From: an uncultured Collinsella sp.
Lineage (GTDB): Bacteria > Actinomycetota > Coriobacteriia > Coriobacteriales > Coriobacteriaceae
Direction of reading: 5' to 3'
Length of the DNA stretch: 21,885 nt
NCBI GenBank assembly: GCA_902474645.1
Contig: CABRWN010000013.1
Location: 1 to 21,885 of the forward strand
Positions 1 to 6,992 of this stretch are shown piece after piece. The notes beneath the pieces are model-generated. The model worked only from the letters and a program-made list of their open reading frames with translations, was not told the origin of the DNA and searched no databases. Position 1 is the first letter of the stretch. Every line of letters begins with the position of its first letter. Made by a program: the position numbers and the translations under genes.

Positions 1-84
1 TTCTTTGCGTGCGGAACTCATATCGAGCAAAAGCCCAAGCGGCCCTCCCGGCTCAGCCAAGTTGACGTAGTTGAGATGTAGCAT
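1..84 (-). CDS. Possible 5' end of a leftward gene, cut by the window edge
   Basis: Reading leftward, an ATG at 84 opens 28 codons that stay open to the window edge (the peptide starts MLHLNYVNLAEPGG). A GGGGTGAG stretch, a fair ribosome binding site, lies 9 bases upstream. A TTGCAA / TAAGAA pair with a 16-base gap lies further upstream as a possible promoter, which would make this gene divergent from nrdG. I do not recognise the peptide. The opposite strand is also open from the edge to a TAG at 79-81 in frame 1, so a rightward gene ending here cannot be excluded; its last residues do not resemble the NrdD C-terminus one might expect before nrdG. Confidence 0.3.
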   Translation of the reverse strand, partial: MLHLNYVNLAEPGGPLGLLLDMSSARKE

Positions 85-122
85 GCGGTCTGCTCACCCC
101 TCGAAGTTCTTAGCGGAAATGA

Positions 123-178
123 GTTGACTTGCAACAACGCTTTGCTTGCGATGGCGGTTGAGCTGCAACAAAGTTTTT
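123..178. repeat. Imperfect 22-bp direct repeat upstream of nrdG
   Basis: The 22 bases at 123-144 and at 157-178 match at about 17 positions, sharing the core TGCAACAA, with 34 bases between starts. They lie between the possible leftward gene and nrdG. A TATACT at 196-201 could be a -10 for nrdG, but no good -35 is seen. The repeats do not look like the known NrdR box. The rest of 85-237 shows nothing I can name. Confidence 0.35.
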
Positions 179-237
179 TATTGGACCTCGAACCCTATAC
201 TCGATGTTCGCTTCGTTCATTGAGTTACCCTTTGCAT

Positions 238-321
238 GAGGCCGGGACATATCGTCCCGCCCGCAGTTTCACAGGCCGAAGGCCGAGAATGTTTGAGGAC
301 GGGATGATATGTCCCAGCCTC
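238..321 (+). promoter_or_regulatory. Long hairpin / paired palindromic sites in front of nrdG
   Basis: Positions 238-259 and 300-321 are inverted copies: 21 of 22 positions pair, counting one G-T wobble, around a 40-base loop. Each arm contains the same 15-base imperfect palindrome, GGGACATATC(G/A)TCCC, at 244-258 and, reversed, at 301-315. The region can therefore be read as an RNA hairpin ending just before the nrdG ribosome binding site, or as two operator sites whose centres are 57 bp apart. The ribosome binding site itself sits in a 10-bp palindrome, CTCCCGGGAG (319-328). Confidence 0.6.
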
Positions 322-336
322 CCGGGAGAGTTACCT

Positions 337-918
337 ATGAACTACGCGAACATTAAGTATTTCGACATTGCTGATGGGGAAGGCGTTCGTACTTCTCTGT
401 TTGTGAGCGGGTGCCGTCGTGGGTGCAAGAACTGCTTTAACTCTGTCGCGTGGGACTTTGCTGCGGGTGAGCCGTTCGATCGTGCCGTCGAGGACAAGAT
501 TATCGAGAGCCTCGACCATCCCTTTATCGATGGCCTGACGATTCTGGGCGGCGAGCCTATGGAGCCCGAGAATCAGGCGGGGCTTGTTGACTTTATCGAA
601 CGCGTGCGTGCGGCCTATCCTGCGGGGTCGGGCAAGACCATTTGGTGCTTTACCGGCGACGTGCTCGAGGAGCTTATGCCGGGTGGCCGCCACCATACCG
701 AGGTGACGGACCGTATCCTGGCCTGCCTCGACATGTTGGTGGATGGCCCGTTCGTTCAGGATCTGTACGATATCTCGTTGCGCTTTAGGGGCTCGAGCAA
801 TCAACGCGTGATTGATATGAACGCCACGCGTGCCCGTGCCGAGCGTGAGAACGTTGCGCTTTGCGACGCCGTGGAGCTTTGGCGGGACGATCCGGTCTAT
901 TCGACCCATACTATGTAG
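337..918 (+). CDS. nrdG: Anaerobic ribonucleoside-triphosphate reductase activating protein (NrdG)
   Basis: This is a 193-residue radical-SAM activase. The family uses S-adenosylmethionine and a [4Fe-4S] cluster to make the glycyl radical on NrdD, which reduces NTPs to dNTPs without oxygen. The cluster motif is visible as C26-X3-C30-X2-C33, followed by a GGEP segment typical of SAM binding. The length fits the family. The frame is open upstream to a TTG at 124, but the ATG at 337 is chosen: it has a purine-rich GGGAGAG just upstream, and homology begins with its first residues. The gene lies in front of folE with a 66-base gap. No nrdD is present in the window, so its partner must be encoded elsewhere. 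A large hairpin precedes the ribosome binding site and may control expression. Confidence 0.92.
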   Translation: MNYANIKYFDIADGEGVRTSLFVSGCRRGCKNCFNSVAWDFAAGEPFDRAVEDKIIESLDHPFIDGLTILGGEPMEPENQAGLVDFIERVRAAYPAGSGKTIWCFTGDVLEELMPGGRHHTEVTDRILACLDMLVDGPFVQDLYDISLRFRGSSNQRVIDMNATRARAERENVALCDAVELWRDDPVYSTHTM

Positions 919-984
919 CTTGTGGCCGATGCCGAAGGGCGTGGTACCATAGTGCGAACGCAAAATCGGAAAAGTGAGGCCCAG

Positions 985-1542
985 ATGGTCGATCAGGAAA
1001 AAGTCGAGGCCGCCATTAAGCTGTTGCTTGAGGGCATAGGCGAGGACCCAACTCGTGAGGGCCTGCTGGAGACCCCGGCGCGCGTTGCCCGTATGTATGG
1101 TGAGATCGCCGGCGGTATGGACCAGAGTGCCGAGGAGCACCTGTCCAAAACCTTTGCCGTCGCTTCGAACGATTTGGTTATCGAGCGCGACATCACGTTC
1201 TACTCGCTGTGCGAGCACCATCTGCTGCCGTTTTATGGCAAGGCCGCCATTGGCTATATTCCTAACGGTCGGGTGGCTGGGCTTTCCAAGCTCGCCCGTA
1301 CGGTCGAGGTTTATGCCCGCCGTCTGCAGCTGCAGGAGCAGCTGTGTGCACAGGTTGCCGATGCCCTCATGGATTATCTTGCTCCCCAAGGAGCGATCGT
1401 ACTGATGGAAGCCGAGCATATGTGCATGACCATGCGCGGCGTGCAAAAACCCGGTACCAAGACCGTAACGCTTGCTCGTCGCGGCGTCTTTGAGACCGAT
1501 CCGTCGCTCGAGGAGCGATTCTTTAGGATGCTGGGTCGCTAA
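985..1542 (+). CDS. folE: GTP cyclohydrolase I (FolE)
   Basis: FolE converts GTP to 7,8-dihydroneopterin triphosphate plus formate, the first step of folate synthesis. The 185-residue protein has the family's usual short bacterial length. The zinc ligands of type I enzymes are present: C76 and H79 in the CEHHLLPF segment and C147 in HMCMTMRG. The C-terminal RGVQKPGTKTVT block is also typical. The ATG at 985 is preceded by GTGAGG with about 5 bases of spacing; an upstream GTG at 922 in the same frame would add a non-conserved tail. The HD-domain gene begins two bases after the stop, so the two are almost certainly co-translated. The folE-HD-folB order suggests a pterin operon. Confidence 0.95.
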   Translation: MVDQEKVEAAIKLLLEGIGEDPTREGLLETPARVARMYGEIAGGMDQSAEEHLSKTFAVASNDLVIERDITFYSLCEHHLLPFYGKAAIGYIPNGRVAGLSKLARTVEVYARRLQLQEQLCAQVADALMDYLAPQGAIVLMEAEHMCMTMRGVQKPGTKTVTLARRGVFETDPSLEERFFRMLGR

Positions 1543-1544
1543 CC

Positions 1545-2126
1545 ATGAGAGTCGTCAACGACTTTGCATCGAAGACCGATGAGGGAACGCCTCGTCGCGG
1601 CTTTATGGCTTCGGGCCTGACTCCCTTTGGTGCCATGCCTCGCATTGATTACATCTGTGCCAACGGACTGTTCCGGCGGCATCTGGGCAACATTGCGCAG
1701 TTGGAATCGGGGCGCATCTTTTGCCGCCACGGTATTGACCATCTGCTGGATGTCGCGCGCATTATGTGGATTAAGAATCTTGAGGAGCAGCTCGGATTTG
1801 ATCGAGAGGTCATCTATGCCACGGCGCTTCTTCACGATATCGGCAAAGATGAACAGTATGAATCGGGTATATCCCATGATGTTGCAAGCGAACGCGTCGC
1901 TGATGCGATTCTCGGCGGCATGCCCGAAGACGTGGCGTTCGAGCTGGCAGATGCCGCAGCCATTAAGACGGCCATCCTGGGCCATCGAAAGCTGCGCGTG
2001 AACAGCCAGCCGCTTGAGCGTCTGCTTTATGCAGCCGACAAAGCGTCGCGCGCCTGCTTTGCATGCCCTGCGCGCAATGCCTGCAACTGGAGCGATGATA
2101 AAAAGAACCTATCGATTCGCGTGTAG
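1545..2126 (+). CDS. HD-domain phosphohydrolase in the folate cluster
   Basis: This 193-residue protein carries the HD metal-dependent phosphohydrolase signature: a His in RHGIDHLLDV (about residue 63), HD in ALLHDIGK (about residue 99), and a later His in GISHDV. The C-terminus has a Cys-rich segment, CFACPARNACNW, followed by SDDKKN, seen in a subgroup of small HD proteins and possibly binding metal. The first 35 residues look poorly conserved. The ATG follows the folE stop by two bases without its own strong ribosome binding site, so coupled translation is likely. The substrate is not known from sequence. Its place between folE and folB makes removal of phosphate from dihydroneopterin (tri)phosphate an attractive inference. 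Other HD proteins act on nucleotides, so this remains a hypothesis. Confidence 0.85.
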   Translation: MRVVNDFASKTDEGTPRRGFMASGLTPFGAMPRIDYICANGLFRRHLGNIAQLESGRIFCRHGIDHLLDVARIMWIKNLEEQLGFDREVIYATALLHDIGKDEQYESGISHDVASERVADAILGGMPEDVAFELADAAAIKTAILGHRKLRVNSQPLERLLYAADKASRACFACPARNACNWSDDKKNLSIRV

Positions 2127-2169
2127 TTGGTATGCGCGGTCGGGGTTCTGAACGAAGGAGACGATCGCG

Positions 2170-2655
2170 ATGACTAACAAAAAGTTGCCCGAGAATGCAA
2201 CCAAGACCGAGGGAGCCGAGCTCGCCCGTCGTGGCAGGGGCGAGATTTCCGCCGCAACAGCAGTGCCCCATGTGAGCTATGACGACCTATGCCATGCCGA
2301 CCGCATTACTATCGACGGTCTCGAGGTCTTTGCCAACCACGGCGTGTATCCCGAGGAGAACGCCCTGGGGCAGAAGTTTGTCGTGTCCTTGGTGCTCTAT
2401 GCCGATCTGCGCGCGGCGGGGGAGCACGACAACCTGGATGTCTCGATTGATTACGGCTCGGTGTGCCACGATGTCGATGGCTATCTGCGCGAGCATACGT
2501 TTAAGCTCATCGAGGCTGCAGCTGAGGGTGTGGCCTCGATGCTGCTACGTCGTTACCCCCTGCTGCTTGGCGTGCGTGTTAAGCTCGATAAGCCTTGGGC
2601 GCCCGTCGGTCTTCCCCTGGCAAGCTGCGGCGTCGAGATCGAGCGCGTGCGCTAA
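2170..2655 (+). CDS. folB: Dihydroneopterin aldolase (FolB)
   Basis: FolB cleaves 7,8-dihydroneopterin to 6-hydroxymethyl-dihydropterin and glycolaldehyde. The catalytic core begins near residue 45 with DRITIDGLEVFANHGVYPEE, where the Glu pair corresponds to the substrate-binding region. IDYG follows (the conserved Tyr is about residue 97), and VRVKLDKPWAP contains the conserved Lys. The protein has 161 residues against about 120 for the family. The extra 40 or so at the N-terminus are charged and look disordered. The start at 2170 is still preferred because a strong GAAGGAGA lies about 8 bases upstream and no internal start has one. It lies 43 bases after the HD gene. folP and folK, which usually accompany folB, are not seen here. 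Confidence 0.92.
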   Translation: MTNKKLPENATKTEGAELARRGRGEISAATAVPHVSYDDLCHADRITIDGLEVFANHGVYPEENALGQKFVVSLVLYADLRAAGEHDNLDVSIDYGSVCHDVDGYLREHTFKLIEAAAEGVASMLLRRYPLLLGVRVKLDKPWAPVGLPLASCGVEIERVR

Positions 2656-2661
2656 CCGGTT

Positions 2662-3438
2662 CTAATACATCTCTATGGGTGGCTGCTTGAGCCGTTGCGA
2701 CAGCGCTCTATTGTTGGGGCAGTACGCGTCGAGCAGGGCGTGAAACCGATGATTGTGGCTTGGCTCGAGCAAGTGGACGAGCTCGTGGGCGACAACCATG
2801 TCGAGGCATTCGATGGGATAGGCGGCAAGTTCGCGTGCGATGCGAATGGCTCCGGTCTTGGGCGTGCATGATCCCCAGCGCGTTTTCATGCCGCGCACGG
2901 AAACGCGGGATACGGCGACACCCATTGCGATTTCGTATGCGTGCACCATATCACGCAGCGCTGCGGTGACCTCGGTTGCATAGAGCTGGTCGATGCGGGT
3001 TTGGAGCTCATCGGACGTTAGGCCGTCGAGGATTGCGTGCCGCTTGGCCTGTGGGCCTTCGTCCGATTCCTCGGTACCCATAAAACTTGCGAAGGTGGCC
3101 TGTTTGGGTCGCGGTGCGGGTGATGCAAAGTTGTGATCGAGCGCATCCTGTACCGTGATGGGCTTGCCCCAAAGTGCAATGATCGAGTGGGGACTGAGCG
3201 ACTCCTGTGCCGTCGTCTGACGTTGCTCGCGCTGGGCAAGTCGGCTGATAATCCAGGCGCTGTTGCGCTTCACAAGCGCTTCGATACGCTCGCGGCTGGC
3301 GCCGAGCGGTGCGCTGGCGTGGACCTCACCGCTCGATGTGACGCGTAGATTGAAGTTCTTGACGCGCTTTTTGGTAACGACGACGGGGATGGGCATCCCA
3401 TCCGGTCGGGATACGGAAATCGTAAACTGCTGCGTCAA
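2662..3438 (-). CDS. YgjP-type (DUF45) metal-dependent hydrolase
   Basis: The C-terminal half carries the DUF45/YgjP signature: WGSC, then HELVH at residues 218-222 with a third likely ligand at H228, as in zinc metallopeptidases of the SprT/M48-like fold. The cellular substrate of this family is not settled. The frame is open further upstream to a TTG at 3501. I place the start at the TTG at 3438 because GAAGGA lies 6 bases upstream, and because the longer reading would run through a perfect 12-bp hairpin at 3461-3496. This gives 258 residues. A stretch around residues 100-135 looks like an inserted low-complexity linker. The gene converges on folB with a 6-base gap and follows the M19 dipeptidase gene on the same strand. 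Confidence 0.85.
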   Translation of the reverse strand: MTQQFTISVSRPDGMPIPVVVTKKRVKNFNLRVTSSGEVHASAPLGASRERIEALVKRNSAWIISRLAQREQRQTTAQESLSPHSIIALWGKPITVQDALDHNFASPAPRPKQATFASFMGTEESDEGPQAKRHAILDGLTSDELQTRIDQLYATEVTAALRDMVHAYEIAMGVAVSRVSVRGMKTRWGSCTPKTGAIRIARELAAYPIECLDMVVAHELVHLLEPSHNHRFHALLDAYCPNNRALSQRLKQPPIEMY

Positions 3439-3460
3439 AAGCGGTCCTTCAGATTGGGGA

Positions 3461-3496
3461 CGGGCCGGCATGTCGACCGTTCGGCATGCCGGCCCG
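3461..3496 (-). terminator. Perfect 12-bp hairpin between the dipeptidase and YgjP-like genes
   Basis: Arms CGGGCCGGCATG (3461-3472) and CATGCCGGCCCG (3485-3496) are perfectly complementary around a 12-base loop. On the leftward transcript this follows the dipeptidase stop at once and precedes the YgjP-like start. No T-run follows, so it could be a weak terminator, an attenuator or an mRNA processing or stability element. Confidence 0.55.
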
Positions 3497-3512
3497 CTCA
3501 AGGGATGTGAAA

Positions 3513-4523
3513 TTAATAACGCTCAAAGAAGGCAAGCGCGTTGTCGCTGCAGAGCTTTTGCATCACGGTCTTGCCAAAATGCTTGGAAAGCATGTTCTGG
3601 AACTCGGGCATCTTGCTGGCATCGGAGAGGAAAGCGGGCACAGTGGCGCCGTCCCAGTCGCCGCCGAGCGCGATGACGTCCTCGCCCAGGTCGAGCCAGT
3701 GCTCGATGTGTGCCGCCAGCTGGTCGAAGGTGACGTCTGCGGCGGTCTTGTCGGTAGCGTCGTTGGAAAGGAACTCGCTGCAGTAGTTGAGGCCGACGAT
3801 GCCACCCATGTCGCGAATGGTGCGGAACTGGTCGTCGGTAAGGTTGCGCTTGACGCCACAAACCGCACGGGAGTTGGAGTGGCTGGCGACGAAGGGGCGC
3901 GTGGCGTGGGTGACAACCTCGTCAAAGCACTCGTCGTTGAGATGGGAGACATCGAGTACCATGCCGGCATGCTCCATCTGCGTAAGTGCCTCGATGCCGG
4001 CGGCGGTGAGGCCGGCGTGGGTGTCGTGGCCGCTCGCGAGCGGTCCCTGCGCGTTCCAGCTGAGTGATGACATGAGTACGCCCAGGCTCTTGAGCACCTC
4101 GATCAGCGCGGGGTCCTCGGCAAAGAACGTGGCGTTTTCGATGGTGTGGATGCAGGCGACCTTGCCGTCTTTGAGCGCAGGGCGAATGTCTGCCGCGCCG
4201 CGTACGTTGACCATGCGGTCGTGGTTGAGCATTGCCTGGCCGCTCATGTGCGCCATGATCTGCGCCTGGAAGCGCGCGGCGTGGGCGGTGGGAATCTCAT
4301 CGGGGACGAACGTGGCGAAGCACTGTGCCCACGGCGTGTTGCCGATCTTTGCGAGCGAGATGGCGCAGGCGTTACCCTCGATGAGGTCGAAATCTTGCGG
4401 ATGCGTTTCGTCGCCGGGGAAATAGCCGTCGGTGCCGGCGGTAAAGCGCAGGTCGAGATCGAGCGTGGCCCAGCCGATGCGGTCGGCGGTGTCGCAGTGT
4501 AGGTCAAATACGGGATATGCCAT
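3513..4523 (-). CDS. Membrane dipeptidase family (M19, renal-dipeptidase-like)
   Basis: This 336-residue protein matches the M19 dipeptidase family, binuclear zinc enzymes that cleave dipeptides. Ligand motifs are visible: H9-X-D11 in FDLHCDTADRIG, a Glu in HTIENATF, a His in LDVSHLND, a His in VASHSNSRAV, and the Asp of GGDWDG. No signal peptide is seen, so this copy is probably cytoplasmic. The ATG at 4523 is chosen over an upstream start because GGAGG lies directly before it. The gene is divergent from slyD across about 120 bases. It probably serves peptide nutrient use; the exact dipeptide specificity cannot be read from the sequence. Confidence 0.92.
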   Translation of the reverse strand: MAYPVFDLHCDTADRIGWATLDLDLRFTAGTDGYFPGDETHPQDFDLIEGNACAISLAKIGNTPWAQCFATFVPDEIPTAHAARFQAQIMAHMSGQAMLNHDRMVNVRGAADIRPALKDGKVACIHTIENATFFAEDPALIEVLKSLGVLMSSLSWNAQGPLASGHDTHAGLTAAGIEALTQMEHAGMVLDVSHLNDECFDEVVTHATRPFVASHSNSRAVCGVKRNLTDDQFRTIRDMGGIVGLNYCSEFLSNDATDKTAADVTFDQLAAHIEHWLDLGEDVIALGGDWDGATVPAFLSDASKMPEFQNMLSKHFGKTVMQKLCSDNALAFFERY

Positions 4524-4643
4524 GGTTCCTCCGGTTGCAGCGTTTCTTTGCAAACTGTCATTGAATTGTATGACTAGGGTATAGTTAGCGCCATATGTTC
4601 ATGGCGGCCCGCGTTATGCGCCGCTCTTATTACGGAGGTTACC

Positions 4644-5072
4644 ATGTCCAACCAGGGCAAGAAGGTTAAGACCCATTATCGCGGCACGCTCGACGACGGC
4701 ACGCAGTTCGATAGCTCCTACGATCGCGGCGAGCCGCTGGAGTTCACCTGCGGCGCCGGCCAGATGATCAAGGGCTTCGACGCCGCTGTTGTCGACATGC
4801 AGGTGGGTGAGAAGAAGACTGTGCACATTCCTGCTGCCGATGCCTACGGCGAGCACAATCCCGAGATGGTTATTACCTTCCCGGCCGAACAGGTTCCCAA
4901 CATCGAGCAGATCGAGAAGGGCATGAAGCTTTTCCTGTCCACGCCGAGCGGCATGCCCGTCCCCGCTGTGGTCATCGATGTAACGCCCGAGGCCGTGACA
5001 CTCGACGCCAACCACGAGCTGGCCGGCAAGGACCTCAACTTTGATATCGAGCTCGTCGAGGTCGAGGACTAG
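4644..5072 (+). CDS. slyD: FKBP-type peptidyl-prolyl isomerase, SlyD-like
   Basis: This 142-residue protein has the SlyD layout. An FKBP domain (VKTHYRGTLDDGTQFDSS, then GAGQMIKGFDAAV) is interrupted by the insert-in-flap chaperone domain (AADAYGEHNPEM to NHELAGKDL) and finishes with LNFDIELVEV. It should catalyse proline isomerisation and hold unfolded chains in the cytoplasm. The His/Cys-rich metal-binding tail of E. coli SlyD is absent, so nickel storage by the tail is not expected, although the insert-in-flap type itself is complete. The start ATG has a strong TACGGAGG about 6 bases upstream. The next gene starts 3 bases after the stop, so the two form an operon. Confidence 0.93.
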   Translation: MSNQGKKVKTHYRGTLDDGTQFDSSYDRGEPLEFTCGAGQMIKGFDAAVVDMQVGEKKTVHIPAADAYGEHNPEMVITFPAEQVPNIEQIEKGMKLFLSTPSGMPVPAVVIDVTPEAVTLDANHELAGKDLNFDIELVEVED

Positions 5073-5075
5073 TTG

Positions 5076-5654
5076 ATGCCCGCGGACCTGGTATCTACGG
5101 AGCGCTTGGGAAATCTCAACGACCCGTCCTATGAGCTTTTGCTTCGCCGGGAGCTGGGCGGCATCTTTGAAGTTGACGAGCTGCTGCTCGATTGGGACCA
5201 GGCTGATGTATGCGCGTTTGCGGGCGTGACGGAGCTGGGGCGTACGGTCGATGTTCGGCTGGATGCTGCCGACGGCGGTCGTCTTGCCGACGGCGACGTG
5301 CTCGCCATCGACCGTTCGGGCATGGTGCCCGTGGCGGTTGTCGTGCGCCTGCGCAGCGCCGAGGTTTATTTGGTCGAAGTTGACCGCATGGACCCGATTG
5401 CGCTCGCGCATGCGTGCTGGGAGATCGGCAATATGCACGCGCCGCTTTTCCGAGGCGATTCGGACGAGCATACCGTGCGCATGTATACGCCGGTGCAGCC
5501 TGTTTTGGGCCGCATGCTCCGGGGCGTCGAGGGTGTTCGGCTCTCGGTGGTTACCCGTGAACTCGATGCGGGCCGGCGCTTTGCGTCGAGTGCGGCGGAT
5601 GCCGTTGTGAGTATGGCTCCAGACTTTACGATCGTAAAGAAGGCGCGCGGTTAA
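5076..5654 (+). CDS. UreE-like (urease accessory / nickel metallochaperone-like) protein
   Basis: The middle of this 192-residue protein resembles UreE: a GRLADGDVLAIDR segment, a short ferredoxin-like half, then LAHACWEIGNMHAPLF, which aligns with the LGNRHVPLQ block of UreE. H121 matches the nickel-binding His at the UreE dimer interface. The C-terminal His-rich tail is absent, and the first 45 residues have no clear UreE match. The start is the ATG at 5076 with GAGG eight bases before it, 3 bases after the slyD stop. No urease or other ure gene is visible in the window, so the client is unknown. It could serve another nickel enzyme or have lost metal function. I am fairly sure of the fold, less of the role. 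Confidence 0.65.
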   Translation: MPADLVSTERLGNLNDPSYELLLRRELGGIFEVDELLLDWDQADVCAFAGVTELGRTVDVRLDAADGGRLADGDVLAIDRSGMVPVAVVVRLRSAEVYLVEVDRMDPIALAHACWEIGNMHAPLFRGDSDEHTVRMYTPVQPVLGRMLRGVEGVRLSVVTRELDAGRRFASSAADAVVSMAPDFTIVKKARG

Positions 5655-5664
5655 CGTGCGTATG

Positions 5665-5709
5665 AGTAAGACGGACTTTGAGAGGCAACTATTCAAAGTC
5701 CGTCTTACT
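5665..5709 (+). terminator. Perfect 17-bp hairpin after the UreE-like gene
   Basis: AGTAAGACGGACTTTGA (5665-5681) and TCAAAGTCCGTCTTACT (5693-5709) pair perfectly around an 11-base loop, 10 bases after the stop of the UreE-like gene and 28 bases before the HAD gene start. There is no T-run, so it may act as a Rho-linked or processing hairpin, or as an RNA stabiliser, rather than a classic intrinsic terminator. Confidence 0.6.
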
Positions 5710-5737
5710 GTTGATGAGATGCTGTGGGGGAAAGCAT

Positions 5738-6535
5738 ATGGGTCTTGAGGGAATCAAGCTGATTGCATGCGATTTGGACGGCACGTTGCTGCATCCGGGG
5801 GAGCGCGAGCCGCGTTCCGAGGCCTTTGAGCTTATCGATGAGCTGCATCGTCGCGGTATCGTGTTTATGCCGGCGAGTGGTCGTCAATATGCGAGCTTGC
5901 GCTACCTGTTTGCCCCGGTGGCCGATGAGCTCGCCTATGTATGCGAAAACAGAGCTCTGGTGATGAGCGAGGGGCGTGCCGTTGTCAAGCGTTCCATGGA
6001 GCGCAGCCTTGCTATGGATATCGCGAATGCCGTGGTTGCGTATCCCCATGCCGACGTGACCCTTTCGTGTGAGGGGCACCTCTACACCATGAGCGGCAAC
6101 GATGCGTTCGTCGACCATTTGCGCTATGAGGTCCACTGCGATGTGGCGGTGGTCGACCGTCCCGAGGACATCGACGAGGACGTCATTAAGATTGCCTTCC
6201 AGACGCCTGAGGTGGATCAGCCGGCGGCCCTGGATTATTTCGAACGCCTCTTTAGCAACCGTGTCGACGTGATGACGTCGGGAACCGAATGGACGGACTT
6301 TATCGGTTTCGGTTCGGGCAAGGGCTCCGCGCTTGCCGATTACGGTCGTGCCCTGGGTATTTCGCCCGATGAGATGATGGCGTTTGGCGACAATGAGAAC
6401 GATCGCGACATGCTCAACGTCGTGGGCCATTCCTATCTGATGGAGAGCTGCAACCCCTCTATGCGTGGCATCAACGACCGCGTCCGTTACGTGCGCACGG
6501 TCGAAGAGGAATTGCATCGCCTGCTTGCTGAGTAG
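5738..6535 (+). CDS. Cof-type HAD-superfamily phosphatase
   Basis: This 265-residue protein belongs to the Cof/type IIB HAD hydrolases, magnesium-dependent phosphatases of sugar phosphates and similar small molecules. The catalytic pair is D12 and D14 in ACDLDGTL. Motif II is S47 in MPASGR, motif III is the Lys in FGSGKG, and motif IV is GDNENDRDM. The cap is of the C2 type by length. The ATG at 5738 with GGGGGAA upstream is preferred to an in-frame ATG at 5714 and to the longer open frame that begins inside the hairpin. It converges on the Fur-family gene with 15 bases between stops. The substrate cannot be told from sequence. Confidence 0.9.
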   Translation: MGLEGIKLIACDLDGTLLHPGEREPRSEAFELIDELHRRGIVFMPASGRQYASLRYLFAPVADELAYVCENRALVMSEGRAVVKRSMERSLAMDIANAVVAYPHADVTLSCEGHLYTMSGNDAFVDHLRYEVHCDVAVVDRPEDIDEDVIKIAFQTPEVDQPAALDYFERLFSNRVDVMTSGTEWTDFIGFGSGKGSALADYGRALGISPDEMMAFGDNENDRDMLNVVGHSYLMESCNPSMRGINDRVRYVRTVEEELHRLLAE

Positions 6536-6550
6536 GCATGTCCCAAACAT

Positions 6551-6931
6551 TTACCGGCAGTCGGGGCAGAGACCCTCGAAGATGGTGTAGTGCGACGTGA
6601 CGTGCCAGCCGATTTGCTCGGACGCCTTGGCGTCGAGCTGGGCATCGAAGGGGAGCGGTACGTCGATGACGCGGCTGCACGAGGTGCAGATGATATGCGC
6701 ATGCGGCTCGATCGTGCGATCGAAGCGGCTGCCGCCCGGCGTCTTGATGGAGAGGATCTCGCCGGCGTCGGCCAAGAGATTGAGATTGCGGTAGACCGTA
6801 CCGCGGCTGATCTTGTCATCCTGCTCGCGCACGACGTTGTAGATTTCGTCGGCGGTGGGATGGTTATAACTTTGGCGCACGGCGTCGAGAACCAGCTTTC
6901 GCTGCCTGGTATTCCTTCTTTGCACCGCCAT
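6551..6931 (-). CDS. Fur-family regulator, PerR-like
   Basis: This 126-residue Fur-family repressor has a winged helix at residues 24-60 (HPTADEIYNVV, then SRGTVYRNL) and a metal domain with structural zinc pairs C82/C85 and C122/C125. H24, D71, H77 and H79 line up with four of the iron/manganese ligands of Bacillus PerR, so a peroxide-sensing role by metal-catalysed oxidation is the best guess. A Fur or Zur role is possible. The ATG at 6931 follows AGAGGCGAGG. A TTAGTA / TATCAT pair with a 17-base gap upstream could be its promoter. No rubrerythrin or catalase gene is adjacent, so the targets lie elsewhere. Confidence 0.88.
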   Translation of the reverse strand: MAVQRRNTRQRKLVLDAVRQSYNHPTADEIYNVVREQDDKISRGTVYRNLNLLADAGEILSIKTPGGSRFDRTIEPHAHIICTSCSRVIDVPLPFDAQLDAKASEQIGWHVTSHYTIFEGLCPDCR

Positions 6932-6992
6932 GCGCCTCGCCTCTTTTCTATTAACGGTCGTAGGTAAATGATACCGTATTTAGCACACAATA

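Noticed and set aside
124..336. N-terminal extension of NrdG by 71 codons
   Set aside because: The added peptide would be translated from the hairpin-rich leader. It has no conservation signals, while the ATG at 337 has a ribosome binding site and matches the family start.
331..1446. Leftward open frame of 371 codons opposite nrdG and folE
   Set aside because: It spans two well-supported genes on the other strand and shows no family motif.
4614..5696. Leftward open frame of 360 codons opposite slyD and the UreE-like gene
   Set aside because: It is antisense to two coupled genes, with no ribosome binding site and no domain.
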